64,000 bases of DNA from Sulfuritalea sp. (GTDB taxonomy: Bacteria > Pseudomonadota > Gammaproteobacteria > Burkholderiales > Rhodocyclaceae), in NCBI RefSeq assembly GCF_017302275.1, contig NZ_JAFLDR010000002.1, positions 166,208 to 230,207 of the forward strand. The letters are read 5' to 3'. A model generated the notes under the pieces. That model made no database searches and was not told the origin of the DNA. It saw nothing but the letters and a program-made list of their open reading frames with translations. Positions 8,485-16,972 of the stretch are shown one piece after another. Numbering within the stretch: position 1 is the first letter of the stretch; each line of letters begins with the position of its first letter. The position numbers and the translations under genes were made by a program.

Positions 8485-9363
8485 TCATGCCCCGATTTTG
8501 CTTTCGAGCTTGTTTTCCAGATTCCGCACCAGCACCAGCGCCTCGCCGTCGCAAACCAGGCGGCCGTCGGCGGCACAAACGCGGGTGGACAGGTTGACCA
8601 GCTCCTTCGCCGCGCGCAGGCGCGTGATGGTCACCGTCGAGGTCAAGGCCTCGCCGGGATGGGCGGCCGAGGGATAGCGCAATTGCTGCTTCATCCAGCC
8701 CGTGCCGCGCCCGGGCAGGCGGGTGCCGAGCAGGTCGGAGAACATGCCTGCCAGCAGCGGCCAGGGCACGATGCGGCGTTTGAAGCCGCGCGCCGCGGCT
8801 TCGAGGTCGTCGCGGAAGATCGGGTTGCGGTCGCCGGTGAGGTCGCCGTACTCGTCGAGGTCGGCGTTGGCGAAGCTGCGCGTGGTGCTCGCGCTCATGC
8901 CGGGGCGCAGGCCGTAGAGCTCGGCATCGCCCTCCTCCGCCGGAAGCGGCGCGGGTGCCACTACACGCAAAGGCGCGGCGGGCGCCACCACGCGACAGCG
9001 GCCCGCAGCCGTGGGAAGCGCCGTGCCGCCAGCGCCGACTTTCGTGATTTCGGTGACGATGTCCAGCAGGCCTTCTGCTTCCGCTTCCAGCCGCAAGTCG
9101 ACATGGATGCGATCGCCGACATACGTGGCATTCGGAAACATCAGGCTTTGTTCCAGTTGCACCACCCCCGGTCCGACCTGTTCCGCCAGCGCCTTGCAGA
9201 TGCAGCTGTAGAGCATCATGCCGTGGGCCACGGTGGCGCCGAAATGGCTCCTGGCGGCGAAGTCCGGGTCGCAGTGGATCGGATTGTCGTCGTGGCTGAG
9301 CCGCGCGAAGCGGTCGAAATCCGTTTGCAGCAGGACGCGCTGGGTGGTGCTGGGCAGTGTCAT
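8485..9363 (-). CDS. MaoC-like double hot-dog acyl-CoA dehydratase
   Basis: A 292-residue protein with two hot-dog halves. The N-terminal half has the hydratase-2 type signature DNPIHCDPDFAARSHFGATVAHGMM (given in pieces: D-x-N-P-I-H at about 26-31, then F-G-x-x-V-A-H-G). The C-terminal half has a weaker second copy (GDRNPIFRD). It probably hydrates an enoyl-CoA or dehydrates a 3-hydroxyacyl-CoA. Start and stop both overlap neighbours by ATGA, tying it to the ligase upstream and, if the longer start is used, the KAS III-like gene downstream. A copy of the dispersed GTCGGCGC motif lies within it at 9021-9042, coding for KVGAGGTA. Confidence 0.72.
   Translation of the reverse strand: MTLPSTTQRVLLQTDFDRFARLSHDDNPIHCDPDFAARSHFGATVAHGMMLYSCICKALAEQVGPGVVQLEQSLMFPNATYVGDRIHVDLRLEAEAEGLLDIVTEITKVGAGGTALPTAAGRCRVVAPAAPLRVVAPAPLPAEEGDAELYGLRPGMSASTTRSFANADLDEYGDLTGDRNPIFRDDLEAAARGFKRRIVPWPLLAGMFSDLLGTRLPGRGTGWMKQQLRYPSAAHPGEALTSTVTITRLRAAKELVNLSTRVCAADGRLVCDGEALVLVRNLENKLESKIGA
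9021..9042 (-). repeat. Dispersed motif copy A
   Basis: On the minus strand AAAGTCGGCGCTGGCG, two free bases, then ACGGCG just beyond. It lies in the dehydratase gene and codes for KVGAGGTA. A close match to the consensus RAGTCGGCGCYGGYG-NN-ACGGYG. Confidence 0.7.
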
Positions 9364-10886
9364 GCCTGGTCTCCGAATTCGGCACGCAACCTGGGCTTGT
9401 CCACTTTGCCGGCGGCGTTGCGTGCCAGCGCCGGGACGAACTGAACCTGCTTCGGTGCCTTGAAGGCGGCCAGCTTCTGCTTGCAGTAGGCGATGACCTG
9501 CTCCTCGCTGACCTGCGCACCCGGCTTGAGGGCAACGATGGCCTTGCCGACCTCGCCCCACCTGGCGTCGTGGATGCCTATCACCGCGGCCTCGGCCACG
9601 CCTTCGATCTGGAAGATCACGTTCTCGACTTCCGCCGGGTAGACGTTTTCGCCGCCCGAGATGTACATGTCCTTGGAGCGGTCCACCACGTAGAAGTCGC
9701 CGTCGTCGTCGAAGTAGACGATGTCGCCGGTGCACAGCCAGCCGTCCTCGTAGGACTTGGCTGTGGCCTCGGGGTTGTTCCAGTAGCCCGGTGAGATGGC
9801 CGGTCCGCGCAAGAGCATTTCGCCGCGCTGGTTGGTACCCAGCGGCTGTCGGGTCTGGGTATCGACCACCTTGGCCTCGACGAACATCACCGGCTTGCCG
9901 ACCGTGCCCACCTTGCGGCGCGCCGTATCCTCGTCAGTAAGGAAGACCGTGGGTCCGGTTTCGGTCATGCCGAAACCGAAGCAGATGGTGACGCCCTTGG
10001 CCAGGTACGCTTCGAGCAGCACCCTGGGCACCGGGGCGCCGCCGGCCGCCCAGCTGCGCACCCGCGAAAAGTCGGCGCTGGCGAAACGGGGATGCTGACT
10101 GAGGAACAGGTAGATGGCGGGCACGCCGAACATCACGGTGGCCTCCGTCTCCAGCAGCTCCATGGTCTTGTCCACGTCGAACTGGCGCATGATCAGCGTG
10201 GTGGCGCCGAGCATCAGCAGGCAGTTCATGTAGAGATTGAGGCCGCCGGTGTGGAAATAGGGCAAGACCGAGAGCATCACGTCGTCGCGCCGCAGGCTGG
10301 CGTGGATGGTGTTGGTCAGCGTGTTGGTGACGTTCATGCCCCAGGTCTGCGGCACCCCCTTGGGTTTGCCCGTGCTGCCGGCGGTGTAGAGCAGGTACCA
10401 GACGTCGTTGTGTTCGCGCCAGGGCATTTCCACCGTGGAACCGGACATTTCCGCCAGGGCGCTCTCGTAGCCGGCGACCCGTGGCCGTGCGGCACCGGTC
10501 ACCATGCGATTCCCGATCTTAAGGGCATCGACCAGGGCCGTCCCGGCGGCATCGAACTCCTCGCCCCAGACCAGCGCAACCGGCTGTGCATCGCCGAGCA
10601 CACCCTTGAGTTCGTCGACCGAAAGCCGCCAGTTGAGGCAGATCACCACCGCACCGATCTTGCCGCAACCGTAGAGCATCTCGACGTAGTCGGAGGAACT
10701 GTGCGCCAGCAAAGCCACCCGGTCGCCGGGCTTGATCTGCCAGCGATCGCGCAGGAACTCGGCGAAGCGGCTGGCCCGCTCGTTGAGCCGGGAATAGCTG
10801 ACGCGACGGCCGCTGTGGAGGTCCACCAGGGCGGTCTTGGCGGGGAACTGGCGCGCGTGTTTTACGAGGTAATCGGGTACTTGCAT
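9360..10886 (-). CDS. AMP-dependent acyl-CoA synthetase/ligase
   Basis: A 508-residue member of the ANL superfamily. It activates a carboxylic acid to the acyl-AMP and then to the CoA thioester. The P-loop-like A3 motif is YTAGSTGKPKGVPQ (about 170), followed by GFGMTETGPTV (A5), TGDIVYFDDDGDFYVVDRSKDM (A7-A8, here read in two parts) and the adenylation lysine in NAAGKVDKPRLR near the C-terminus. Its place in an operon with an enoyl-CoA hydratase, a dehydratase and a solute importer suggests it activates the imported acid. The substrate cannot be told from the sequence. The ATG at 10886 opens the typical N-terminus MQVPDYLVKHARQFP. Confidence 0.82.
   Translation of the reverse strand: MQVPDYLVKHARQFPAKTALVDLHSGRRVSYSRLNERASRFAEFLRDRWQIKPGDRVALLAHSSSDYVEMLYGCGKIGAVVICLNWRLSVDELKGVLGDAQPVALVWGEEFDAAGTALVDALKIGNRMVTGAARPRVAGYESALAEMSGSTVEMPWREHNDVWYLLYTAGSTGKPKGVPQTWGMNVTNTLTNTIHASLRRDDVMLSVLPYFHTGGLNLYMNCLLMLGATTLIMRQFDVDKTMELLETEATVMFGVPAIYLFLSQHPRFASADFSRVRSWAAGGAPVPRVLLEAYLAKGVTICFGFGMTETGPTVFLTDEDTARRKVGTVGKPVMFVEAKVVDTQTRQPLGTNQRGEMLLRGPAISPGYWNNPEATAKSYEDGWLCTGDIVYFDDDGDFYVVDRSKDMYISGGENVYPAEVENVIFQIEGVAEAAVIGIHDARWGEVGKAIVALKPGAQVSEEQVIAYCKQKLAAFKAPKQVQFVPALARNAAGKVDKPRLRAEFGDQA
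10068..10089 (+). repeat. Dispersed motif copy B
   Basis: AAAGTCGGCGCTGGCG, AA, ACGG. It lies antisense in the acyl-CoA ligase gene, at the variable protein segment RFASADFSR. Confidence 0.7.
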
Positions 10887-10904
10887 GGCGTCCTCCTGTT
10901 CGTC

Positions 10905-11696
10905 CTAGGGTTCGGTTGCATCGGGATAGTCCTGGAACCGGCGCAGGAAATCATCGACGCCGGCCTGCGCCTGCGGCGTGGCTATCAGTTCGAGGAAGTA
11001 CTTGCGCTCTGCTTCGAGCTCGGCCGCCAGGCGTTCACGGTCGCCGCGCAGCAGGGACTTGGCGGCGCGCATGGTGCCGGCGGGATAGGCGGCGATCTTG
11101 TGTGCTGCTGCGGCGGCGGCCTCCTGCAATTTCTCGGCGGCAACCACTTCGTTGGCCAAGCCCCAGGCCACGGCTTCCTCGGCGCGGATGGTGCGATTGA
11201 GCAGCAGCGCGCCAGCTGCCCGGCGCTGCCCGGCGAGGCGGCCGACCAGCGCGGTCCAGCCGCCGTCGGGACCGAAGCCAGCCGTGGCGTAATGGGCCTT
11301 GAACGCCGCCTCCGGAGCCAGGTAGACCAGGTCGGCGGCCAGCACCAGTCCGATCGAGCCGCCGGTGACGACGCCATGCACGGCGGCCACCACGGGTTGC
11401 GGCAGGTCGACCAGGGCCAGGATGGTTTCGTTCAGCTTGCCCACCAGGCCCGAGGAATAGGCAAGCAGTTCGCCCGCGCGTTCGCGCTGGAAACGCCGCA
11501 TGTCGCCACCGATGGAGAATGCTGGCCCGTCGGCGGCCAGCACCACCGTGGCGCAATCGGGGGAACGCGCAATATCTTCCAGGGCGCCGAGCAAGTCGTC
11601 GAGCAACTCGGGCACCAGCGCGTTTTGCATGTCTGGACGGGCCAGCACCAGTCGCACCACGCCGGCGCCGAGCGTCTCGATGCGAACCAGGCTCAT
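10905..11696 (-). CDS. Enoyl-CoA hydratase/isomerase family protein
   Basis: A 263-residue crotonase-fold protein. The oxyanion-hole segments are AFSIGGDMRRF (about 63-73) and GVVTGGSIGLVLAADLVY (about 105-122). At the usual catalytic Glu positions the sequence has GGSIG rather than GGGxE, so classical hydratase chemistry is uncertain; isomerase, thioesterase or ring-opening activity is possible. The ATG at 11696 has GGGAG six bases upstream; another ATG at 11708 would add four residues. It is followed 18 bases later by the ligase gene. About 200 bases separate it from the CoA-transferase upstream. Confidence 0.75.
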   Translation of the reverse strand: MSLVRIETLGAGVVRLVLARPDMQNALVPELLDDLLGALEDIARSPDCATVVLAADGPAFSIGGDMRRFQRERAGELLAYSSGLVGKLNETILALVDLPQPVVAAVHGVVTGGSIGLVLAADLVYLAPEAAFKAHYATAGFGPDGGWTALVGRLAGQRRAAGALLLNRTIRAEEAVAWGLANEVVAAEKLQEAAAAAAHKIAAYPAGTMRAAKSLLRGDRERLAAELEAERKYFLELIATPQAQAGVDDFLRRFQDYPDATEP

Positions 11697-11805
11697 GGCT
11701 GCTCCCATGATGCAATGACGCCAATCATGATTCGGTTCCCGAGGCTAACGGAAGGCGGCGCTCGGCGATTTTGGCAAGAGCCGGGCGAAGCGAGCTGAAA
11801 AGTAG

Positions 11806-11821
11806 CCCCCCGTGAGGGGGG
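11806..11821 (-). terminator. C6/G6 hairpin after the CoA-transferase gene
   Basis: Six C, the loop GTGA (plus strand) and six G form a perfect 6-bp stem. On the minus strand, the direction of the surrounding genes, the stem is followed by CTACTTTTC, a weak T-tract. It lies between the CoA-transferase stop (11894) and the enoyl-CoA hydratase start (11696). It may partly terminate transcripts or mark an mRNA processing point. Confidence 0.4.
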
Positions 11822-11893
11822 ATGGGGGGGCGGGCCATCATTTCGCCTTTAGCGTGTTTCATCTTCCGCGGGTGGAGCGAGCCGTCATTAGCG

Positions 11894-13225
11894 TTAGATG
11901 TAGCCCAGTTTCTCCGCTTCTTCCTGCAGGCCGGCGCGGAAGTCCGGGTGCGCAATTGAAATCAGCCGTCGGGCCCGCTCGTTGACCGGCGCACCGCGCA
12001 GGCGCACGGCACCGTATTCAGTGACGACAAAATCGACGTTGGCCCGATGCAGCGTCACTGCGGCGCCCGACGCCAGCATGGGTGCTATCTTCGACGCTGT
12101 CTTGCGCGTGCCGTCGGGCTGTTTCACCTCGGCCGTCGAATACAGCGCGATGAAGGACTTGCCGCCCTCGGACATCTGGGCGCCGATCGCCGTGTCCGAT
12201 TGTCCGCCGGTACCGGAATACTGACGATGGCCAATCGACTCGGAACAGACCTGGCCGGTCAGGTCGACCTCCAGCGTGGTGTTGATCGACACCTGCTTGT
12301 GGTTGCGGGCGATCACGTAGGGATTGTTCACCCAGGAGCCGCGCATCAGGGCCAGCCCGGGATTGTGCTCGAGGAAGTCATAGAGCTTCTTCGTGCCCAG
12401 GGCGAAGGCCGCCACCATCTTGCCGCGCATGATGCCTTTGTCCAGGCTGCGCGGCGCGCGCGCGATGACGCCGGCTTCGAACAGGTCCACCATGCCGTCG
12501 GTCAGCATTTCGGTATGGATCGCGAGGTCCTTCTTGTGCAGCAGTTCGCCGGCGACCGCGTTGGGGATGCCGCCGATGCCGAGTTGCATGGTCGAACCGT
12601 CCTCGATGTGCTCGGCGATAAAGCTGCCGATTTTCCGGTCGCGCTCCTCGGTCTCGGGTGCGGGCAGTTCGAACGGCGCCGAGGAATGCTCGACGAGGTA
12701 ATCCACCTGGTCGATGTGGATCACGGTGTCGCCCCAGACGTAGGGCACCTGTTCGTTGATCTCGAGGATCACGATGTCCGCCGCGTCCATCAGTTCCCGT
12801 TCGTAGACCACCGAGAAGGCCAGAGAGACGTAGCCGAAGCGGTCCGGTGGGGTGCAGGTCCCGATGAAGACGGTCGGCTTGCGGAACAGGACACGGTCCA
12901 TGGCCGCGGAATGCAGGTGGTTGGGCACGTAGAAGGAGGTACGCGCCTCGGCCGCCGCCTTGCGGATGCCGGCCGAATAGAACCAGGCGTGGTGCTCGAT
13001 GTGGCCCCGCATCGCCGGGTCCATGAACCACTTGAACGGACGCATGGGCAGGCAGGTCGATACGGCCACGTTGGTGACCCGCGGCGCGATGGTGTGCAAC
13101 TGGTCGAGCAGGCCGTTCGGCTCCGCGGCACCGAGCGCGCAGACGATGCAGTCGTCGGACTTGATCTTCGACAGCGCCTGTTCGACGCTGATCAGCTTGT
13201 TTCCGTAGTCGAATCCGCTGCCCAT
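11894..13225 (-). CDS. Acetyl-CoA hydrolase/CoA-transferase family (4-hydroxybutyrate CoA-transferase-like)
   Basis: A 443-residue CoA-transferase with the two-domain architecture of the Cat1/butyrate:acetate CoA-transferase family. The IGGIPNAVAGELLHKKDLAIHTEMLTDG stretch (about residues 225-250) is characteristic, and the catalytic glutamate region lies in VTEYGAVRLRG near residue 405. It would move CoA between an acyl-CoA and a free acid, such as acetate, or hydrolyse acetyl-CoA. The ATG at 13225 is preceded by GGAGGG at about nine bases. It lies between the hydratase/ligase genes and the transporter genes, all on the minus strand, consistent with CoA recycling in the same pathway. Confidence 0.78.
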   Translation of the reverse strand: MGSGFDYGNKLISVEQALSKIKSDDCIVCALGAAEPNGLLDQLHTIAPRVTNVAVSTCLPMRPFKWFMDPAMRGHIEHHAWFYSAGIRKAAAEARTSFYVPNHLHSAAMDRVLFRKPTVFIGTCTPPDRFGYVSLAFSVVYERELMDAADIVILEINEQVPYVWGDTVIHIDQVDYLVEHSSAPFELPAPETEERDRKIGSFIAEHIEDGSTMQLGIGGIPNAVAGELLHKKDLAIHTEMLTDGMVDLFEAGVIARAPRSLDKGIMRGKMVAAFALGTKKLYDFLEHNPGLALMRGSWVNNPYVIARNHKQVSINTTLEVDLTGQVCSESIGHRQYSGTGGQSDTAIGAQMSEGGKSFIALYSTAEVKQPDGTRKTASKIAPMLASGAAVTLHRANVDFVVTEYGAVRLRGAPVNERARRLISIAHPDFRAGLQEEAEKLGYI

Positions 13226-13280
13226 GATGGCAATCCCTCCATGAATGATGTCCGCTCACGCATGGCTGCCGGAGCCCCGA

Positions 13281-14363
13281 TCAGGGCTTGCGTTGAGACC
13301 TGGCCTGTGCCCCCGCGCGCAACTTGCCGACGATGCCGGCGGGAAAGAAATAAACCGAGAGTACAAACAGCACGCCCAGCCACAACAGCCAGCGGTCGGG
13401 ATGAAACAGGTTGGCCAGCAAGGGAATGCCGACCATTGCAGCCGACGCTTCCTTCATCAGAACCTGCAGATAGTTCTGCATCAGGATGAACAGCGCCGAA
13501 CCGATCACCGCGCCATAAACGGTTCCCATTCCGCCGATCACCACGATCAGCAGGATGTCGGTCATGACCTCGAACGAGAGCATGGTCTTCGGCCCGACGT
13601 AGCGCAACCAGAGTGCCATCAGGACACCAGCCAAGGTTGCGATCAGGGCGCCAAGGCAATTCGCCAGGGTGCGATAGATCACGGTGCGATAGCCCAGTGC
13701 CTCGGCGCGAAAATCGTTTTCACGGATGGCCTGGAGCACCCGGCCAAAAGGTGAATTCACGATGCGCAGCATGAAGAGGAACAGCGCCAGCGCCGAGAAG
13801 AACACCAGGTAATAGGTGATCAGTTTGCCATCGAGCGCACGCCCGAAGAATTCACCCTCCAAAAGGTGGAAGCCCGGCTGCAGCAGGTCCGGCACCTTGA
13901 AAGTGCGGCCGTCCTCGCCGCCGGTGTAGTCGGACAGCTGCGATGCCAGCACCGCAAAAGCGGCCGCCACCGCCAGCGTGATCATGGCGTAGAAGATCGC
14001 CCGTACCCGCAGGGAAAATAGTCCGATAACCAGCGCCAGTAGCAGCGACACGACCAGGGCCGCGCTAGTCCCGACCAGCACCGCCGACCAGGTCGGGCCC
14101 ATGCCATGCAAGGCGAGGCCGACGCCGTAAGCGCCGATGCCGTAGAACATGGTGTGGGCGAATGAAACTATGCCGGTATAGCCGAGCAGCAGGTCGTAGG
14201 AGGCGACCAGCACGATGAAAACACAGATGGTCGCCGCGACATTCAGCGAGCGCGCGCCATGAAACAGGAAGGGTGCCAAGGCCAGACCGACGAGAACCGC
14301 GAGCAGCATCGCCGAGAGCAGGCGGCTGCGTGGCAGGTCACCGGAGAGCAGATTGTTCATCAT
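13281..14363 (-). CDS. livM: Branched-chain-type ABC transporter permease, LivM-like
   Basis: A 360-residue polytopic inner-membrane permease of the HAAT family with about nine to ten hydrophobic segments. It carries the conserved GGMGTVYGAVIGSALFILMQ segment near residue 275. It pairs with the LivH-like permease encoded 8 bases upstream to import amino acids, short-chain amides or, in betaproteobacteria, often aromatic or other organic acids. The start MMNNLLSGDLPRSR could be at either of the first two ATGs. The linked acyl-CoA ligase suggests the cargo is an organic acid rather than an amino acid. Confidence 0.83.
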   Translation of the reverse strand: MMNNLLSGDLPRSRLLSAMLLAVLVGLALAPFLFHGARSLNVAATICVFIVLVASYDLLLGYTGIVSFAHTMFYGIGAYGVGLALHGMGPTWSAVLVGTSAALVVSLLLALVIGLFSLRVRAIFYAMITLAVAAAFAVLASQLSDYTGGEDGRTFKVPDLLQPGFHLLEGEFFGRALDGKLITYYLVFFSALALFLFMLRIVNSPFGRVLQAIRENDFRAEALGYRTVIYRTLANCLGALIATLAGVLMALWLRYVGPKTMLSFEVMTDILLIVVIGGMGTVYGAVIGSALFILMQNYLQVLMKEASAAMVGIPLLANLFHPDRWLLWLGVLFVLSVYFFPAGIVGKLRAGAQARSQRKP

Positions 14364-14370
14364 GGTTCGC

Positions 14371-15393
14371 TCAGCGCTTCGCGACTGGATACAGGCCCTG
14401 CGGACGCCAGAGCAGGACCGTCACCATCAGCAGGATGTCGGATACCAGCGCAACCTTGGGCGCCAGAAAGCCGGCATAGTTGGCCACCAGCGCCACCAGC
14501 ATGGCGCCGATGAAGCAGCCGCCGACCGAACCGAGGCCGCCGATGATGATGACGATGAACACCAGCACCGTCATCTCGCCGCCGATGGCCGCGGTCAGGG
14601 TTTCCTTGTACATGCCCCACAACACGCCGCCGAGGCCGGCCAGCGCCGAGCCGGCCATGAACACGCCGACGAACAGGCGGCGGATGCGGTAGCCGAGCGC
14701 TTCCACCATTTCGCCGTTTTCGACTCCGGCACGAATCAGCAAACCGACCTTGGTCCGGTTGAGTACAAGGAACATCGTGACGAAGACCGTCAGGCCGACG
14801 CCGACGGCAATCAGCCGGTATTTTTCCAGAGCGGCGTCGCCGATGATGAAAGCACCGCGGAAGGTACTCGGCAGTTGCAGCGGAATCTGCTCGGCGCCCC
14901 ATATGACGTGGATCAGTTGTTCGGCGACGATCATGCCGCCCATGGTGATCAGTATCTGCTTCAGGTGCAGGCCATACACCGGGCGGATGATGATGCGCTC
15001 GAAGGCCCAGCCCAGCAGGCCGGTGACAAGCATGGCCAGCAGGATGGCCATGCCCACCACGGAAAGATTCATCCAGACCGATTCGGTCTCCACCCAGCCC
15101 TTCATGGGCAGCAGGACCAGCGTAGCGGTGAAGGCGCCCACCGAGACGAAAGCACCATGGCCGAAATTGAGCACATCCATCAGGCCGAAGATCAGCGTCA
15201 GGCCGCTGGCCATCATGAATACCATCATGCCCATCGCCAGGCCCGCCACCGTTAGCGTCACCCAGGTCGGGAAGCTGCCCACCAGCGGCAGCATCAGCAG
15301 GGCCAGCATCGGCACCAGCAGCAGCGGCACCACGTCCACTCTGACTTTGGCCAGCGGCGAATCCTGAGTCACGGGATGCGGGATGGTTGTCAT
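14371..15393 (-). CDS. livH: Branched-chain-type ABC transporter permease, LivH-like
   Basis: A 340-residue polytopic permease, the second transmembrane subunit of the importer. LIFGLMDVLNFGHGAFVSVGAF (about 70-90) and the C-terminal IIIGGLGSVGGCFIGAML are the family's hallmark segments. A longer cytoplasmic N-terminus (about 30 residues) precedes the first helix, compared with E. coli LivH. It is followed 8 bases later by livM and preceded 10 bases earlier by livF, so the four transporter genes form one transcription unit. Confidence 0.83.
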   Translation of the reverse strand: MTTIPHPVTQDSPLAKVRVDVVPLLLVPMLALLMLPLVGSFPTWVTLTVAGLAMGMMVFMMASGLTLIFGLMDVLNFGHGAFVSVGAFTATLVLLPMKGWVETESVWMNLSVVGMAILLAMLVTGLLGWAFERIIIRPVYGLHLKQILITMGGMIVAEQLIHVIWGAEQIPLQLPSTFRGAFIIGDAALEKYRLIAVGVGLTVFVTMFLVLNRTKVGLLIRAGVENGEMVEALGYRIRRLFVGVFMAGSALAGLGGVLWGMYKETLTAAIGGEMTVLVFIVIIIGGLGSVGGCFIGAMLVALVANYAGFLAPKVALVSDILLMVTVLLWRPQGLYPVAKR

Positions 15394-15402
15394 GGTCTCA
15401 CC

Positions 15403-16137
15403 CTATTGATGGGAATCCAGGGAAAGCCCCAGCAACCTGTGCTGAAGTTCCTGGTCGCCCGCGAGATCGGCCATCGCGCCGGAATGGACGATGCGCCCAC
15501 CGTCCATCACCGCCACGGTATCGCCCAAGGCGCAGACGAAGCTGAAATTCTGTTCCACCAGCAGGATGGTTTCGGTCCGCTTGAGTTCGCGGAAAGCCGC
15601 GACCATGCCCTGGATAATGGCCGGCGCCAAGCCCTTGGTCGGTTCGTCTATCAGGATCAGCTTGCGCGGCTCGACGATGGCACGGGCGATCGCCACCATC
15701 TGTTTTTGCCCACCGGACAGCGTGCCTGCGGGCTGGTTCCAGAACTTCTTCAGCGCGTCGAAAAAACCGAAGATCCATTCCAGGCGCGCCTCGTCCATCT
15801 GATCCGCCTTTTTCACGCTGCGCGCGGCCAAAAACAGGTTTTCACGCACCGTGAGATCTGAAAAGATGCCCATGCTTTCCGGCACATACGAAATGCCTGC
15901 ACAGGCGATGTCTGGCGTGCGGGTCTGAGTGATGTCTTCATCCGCAAACCGGACCGTGCCGCGCGACGCATGCCAGAGGCCCATGATGGTTCGCAGCGTG
16001 GTGGTCTTGCCCGCACCATTGCGGCCGAGCAGTACCGTGATGCCGCCTTTGGGTACCGCCAGATCCACGCCTTGCAGGATGTGGTACTGGCCGATATGGG
16101 TATGCACCCCATCGAGCTGCAGAAGTGGCTCAGACAT
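15403..16137 (-). CDS. livF: Branched-chain-type ABC transporter ATPase, LivF-like
   Basis: A 244-residue ABC ATPase. Walker A is LLGRNGAGKTTT (about 32-43), the signature is LSGGQKQMVAIARA (about 140), Walker B is LILIDEPTKGLAP, and the H-loop equivalent is LVEQN, as is usual for LivF. It energises import together with LivG. Its 5' end overlaps livG by eight bases. Confidence 0.85.
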   Translation of the reverse strand: MSEPLLQLDGVHTHIGQYHILQGVDLAVPKGGITVLLGRNGAGKTTTLRTIMGLWHASRGTVRFADEDITQTRTPDIACAGISYVPESMGIFSDLTVRENLFLAARSVKKADQMDEARLEWIFGFFDALKKFWNQPAGTLSGGQKQMVAIARAIVEPRKLILIDEPTKGLAPAIIQGMVAAFRELKRTETILLVEQNFSFVCALGDTVAVMDGGRIVHSGAMADLAGDQELQHRLLGLSLDSHQ

Positions 16138-16903
16138 GGTCGGCCATTCCCGTGCCCAGATAGGCTTCCTGCACGATCGGCGAGGCCATCACCTCGGCCG
16201 GGTCGCCGTCCGCCACCAGATAGCCGTTGTGCAGCACGATGATGCGGTCCGCCAGCGAACGCACCACGTCCATCTTGTGCTCCACGAGCAAAATCGTCTT
16301 GTCACCCTTGATCTTGATGTGGCGAATCAGGTCCAGTACCACCGGCACTTCGTCAACGCTCATCCCGGCGGTGGGCTCGTCGAACATGAAGATCTCCGGC
16401 TCGAGGGCCAGCAGGATGGCGATTTCAAGCTTGCGCTTGTCTCCGTGGGAAAGGGCCGAAGCAAGTTCCAGCCGCCGCTCGTACAGGGCGGTGGAACGCA
16501 GAAAATGCTCCGCCTTGTCGATCAAGCCGCGGTGGCCAGCCCACATCGAAGTCATGTTCAGCCCCATGCCGGCGCGCCCTTGTACCGCCAGCCGCACATT
16601 TTCCAGGACGGTCAGGTTGGGGAACAGATTGGTCAGTTGAAACGCACGGCCGATGCCGCGTTTGGTCCGCTGCGGCGCCCCCAGATGGGTCACATCTTCC
16701 CCATGCAAACGCACTGTGCCGGAGGTCGGCGGGAACTGGCCCGACATCAGATTGAAATAGGTCGTCTTGCCGGCGCCATTCGGGCCGACGATCGCCGTAA
16801 GCGTTCCCGGACGGAACTCGCAACTCACGTTATTGACCGCGACGTGGCCGCCGAAGCGAATGCTCAGGCCGTGGGTCGAAAGCACGGGTTGCTGGCTATT
16901 CAT
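16130..16903 (-). CDS. livG: Branched-chain-type ABC transporter ATPase, LivG-like
   Basis: A 257-residue ABC ATPase. Walker A is IVGPNGAGKTTYFN (about 36-49) and Walker B is EIFMFDEPTAGMS. The signature position reads ALSHGDKRKLEIA, the form normal for LivG. The LVEHKMDVV switch region follows. It forms the heterodimeric motor with LivF. The gene begins 69 bases after the stop of the binding-protein gene. Confidence 0.85.
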   Translation of the reverse strand: MNSQQPVLSTHGLSIRFGGHVAVNNVSCEFRPGTLTAIVGPNGAGKTTYFNLMSGQFPPTSGTVRLHGEDVTHLGAPQRTKRGIGRAFQLTNLFPNLTVLENVRLAVQGRAGMGLNMTSMWAGHRGLIDKAEHFLRSTALYERRLELASALSHGDKRKLEIAILLALEPEIFMFDEPTAGMSVDEVPVVLDLIRHIKIKGDKTILLVEHKMDVVRSLADRIIVLHNGYLVADGDPAEVMASPIVQEAYLGTGMADHV

Positions 16904-16972
16904 CGAAATGTTTCCGCGCGAGGATTCATCCGGTGGGCCAGAACGAACCCACCGGACAGAGCGAACAAAGGA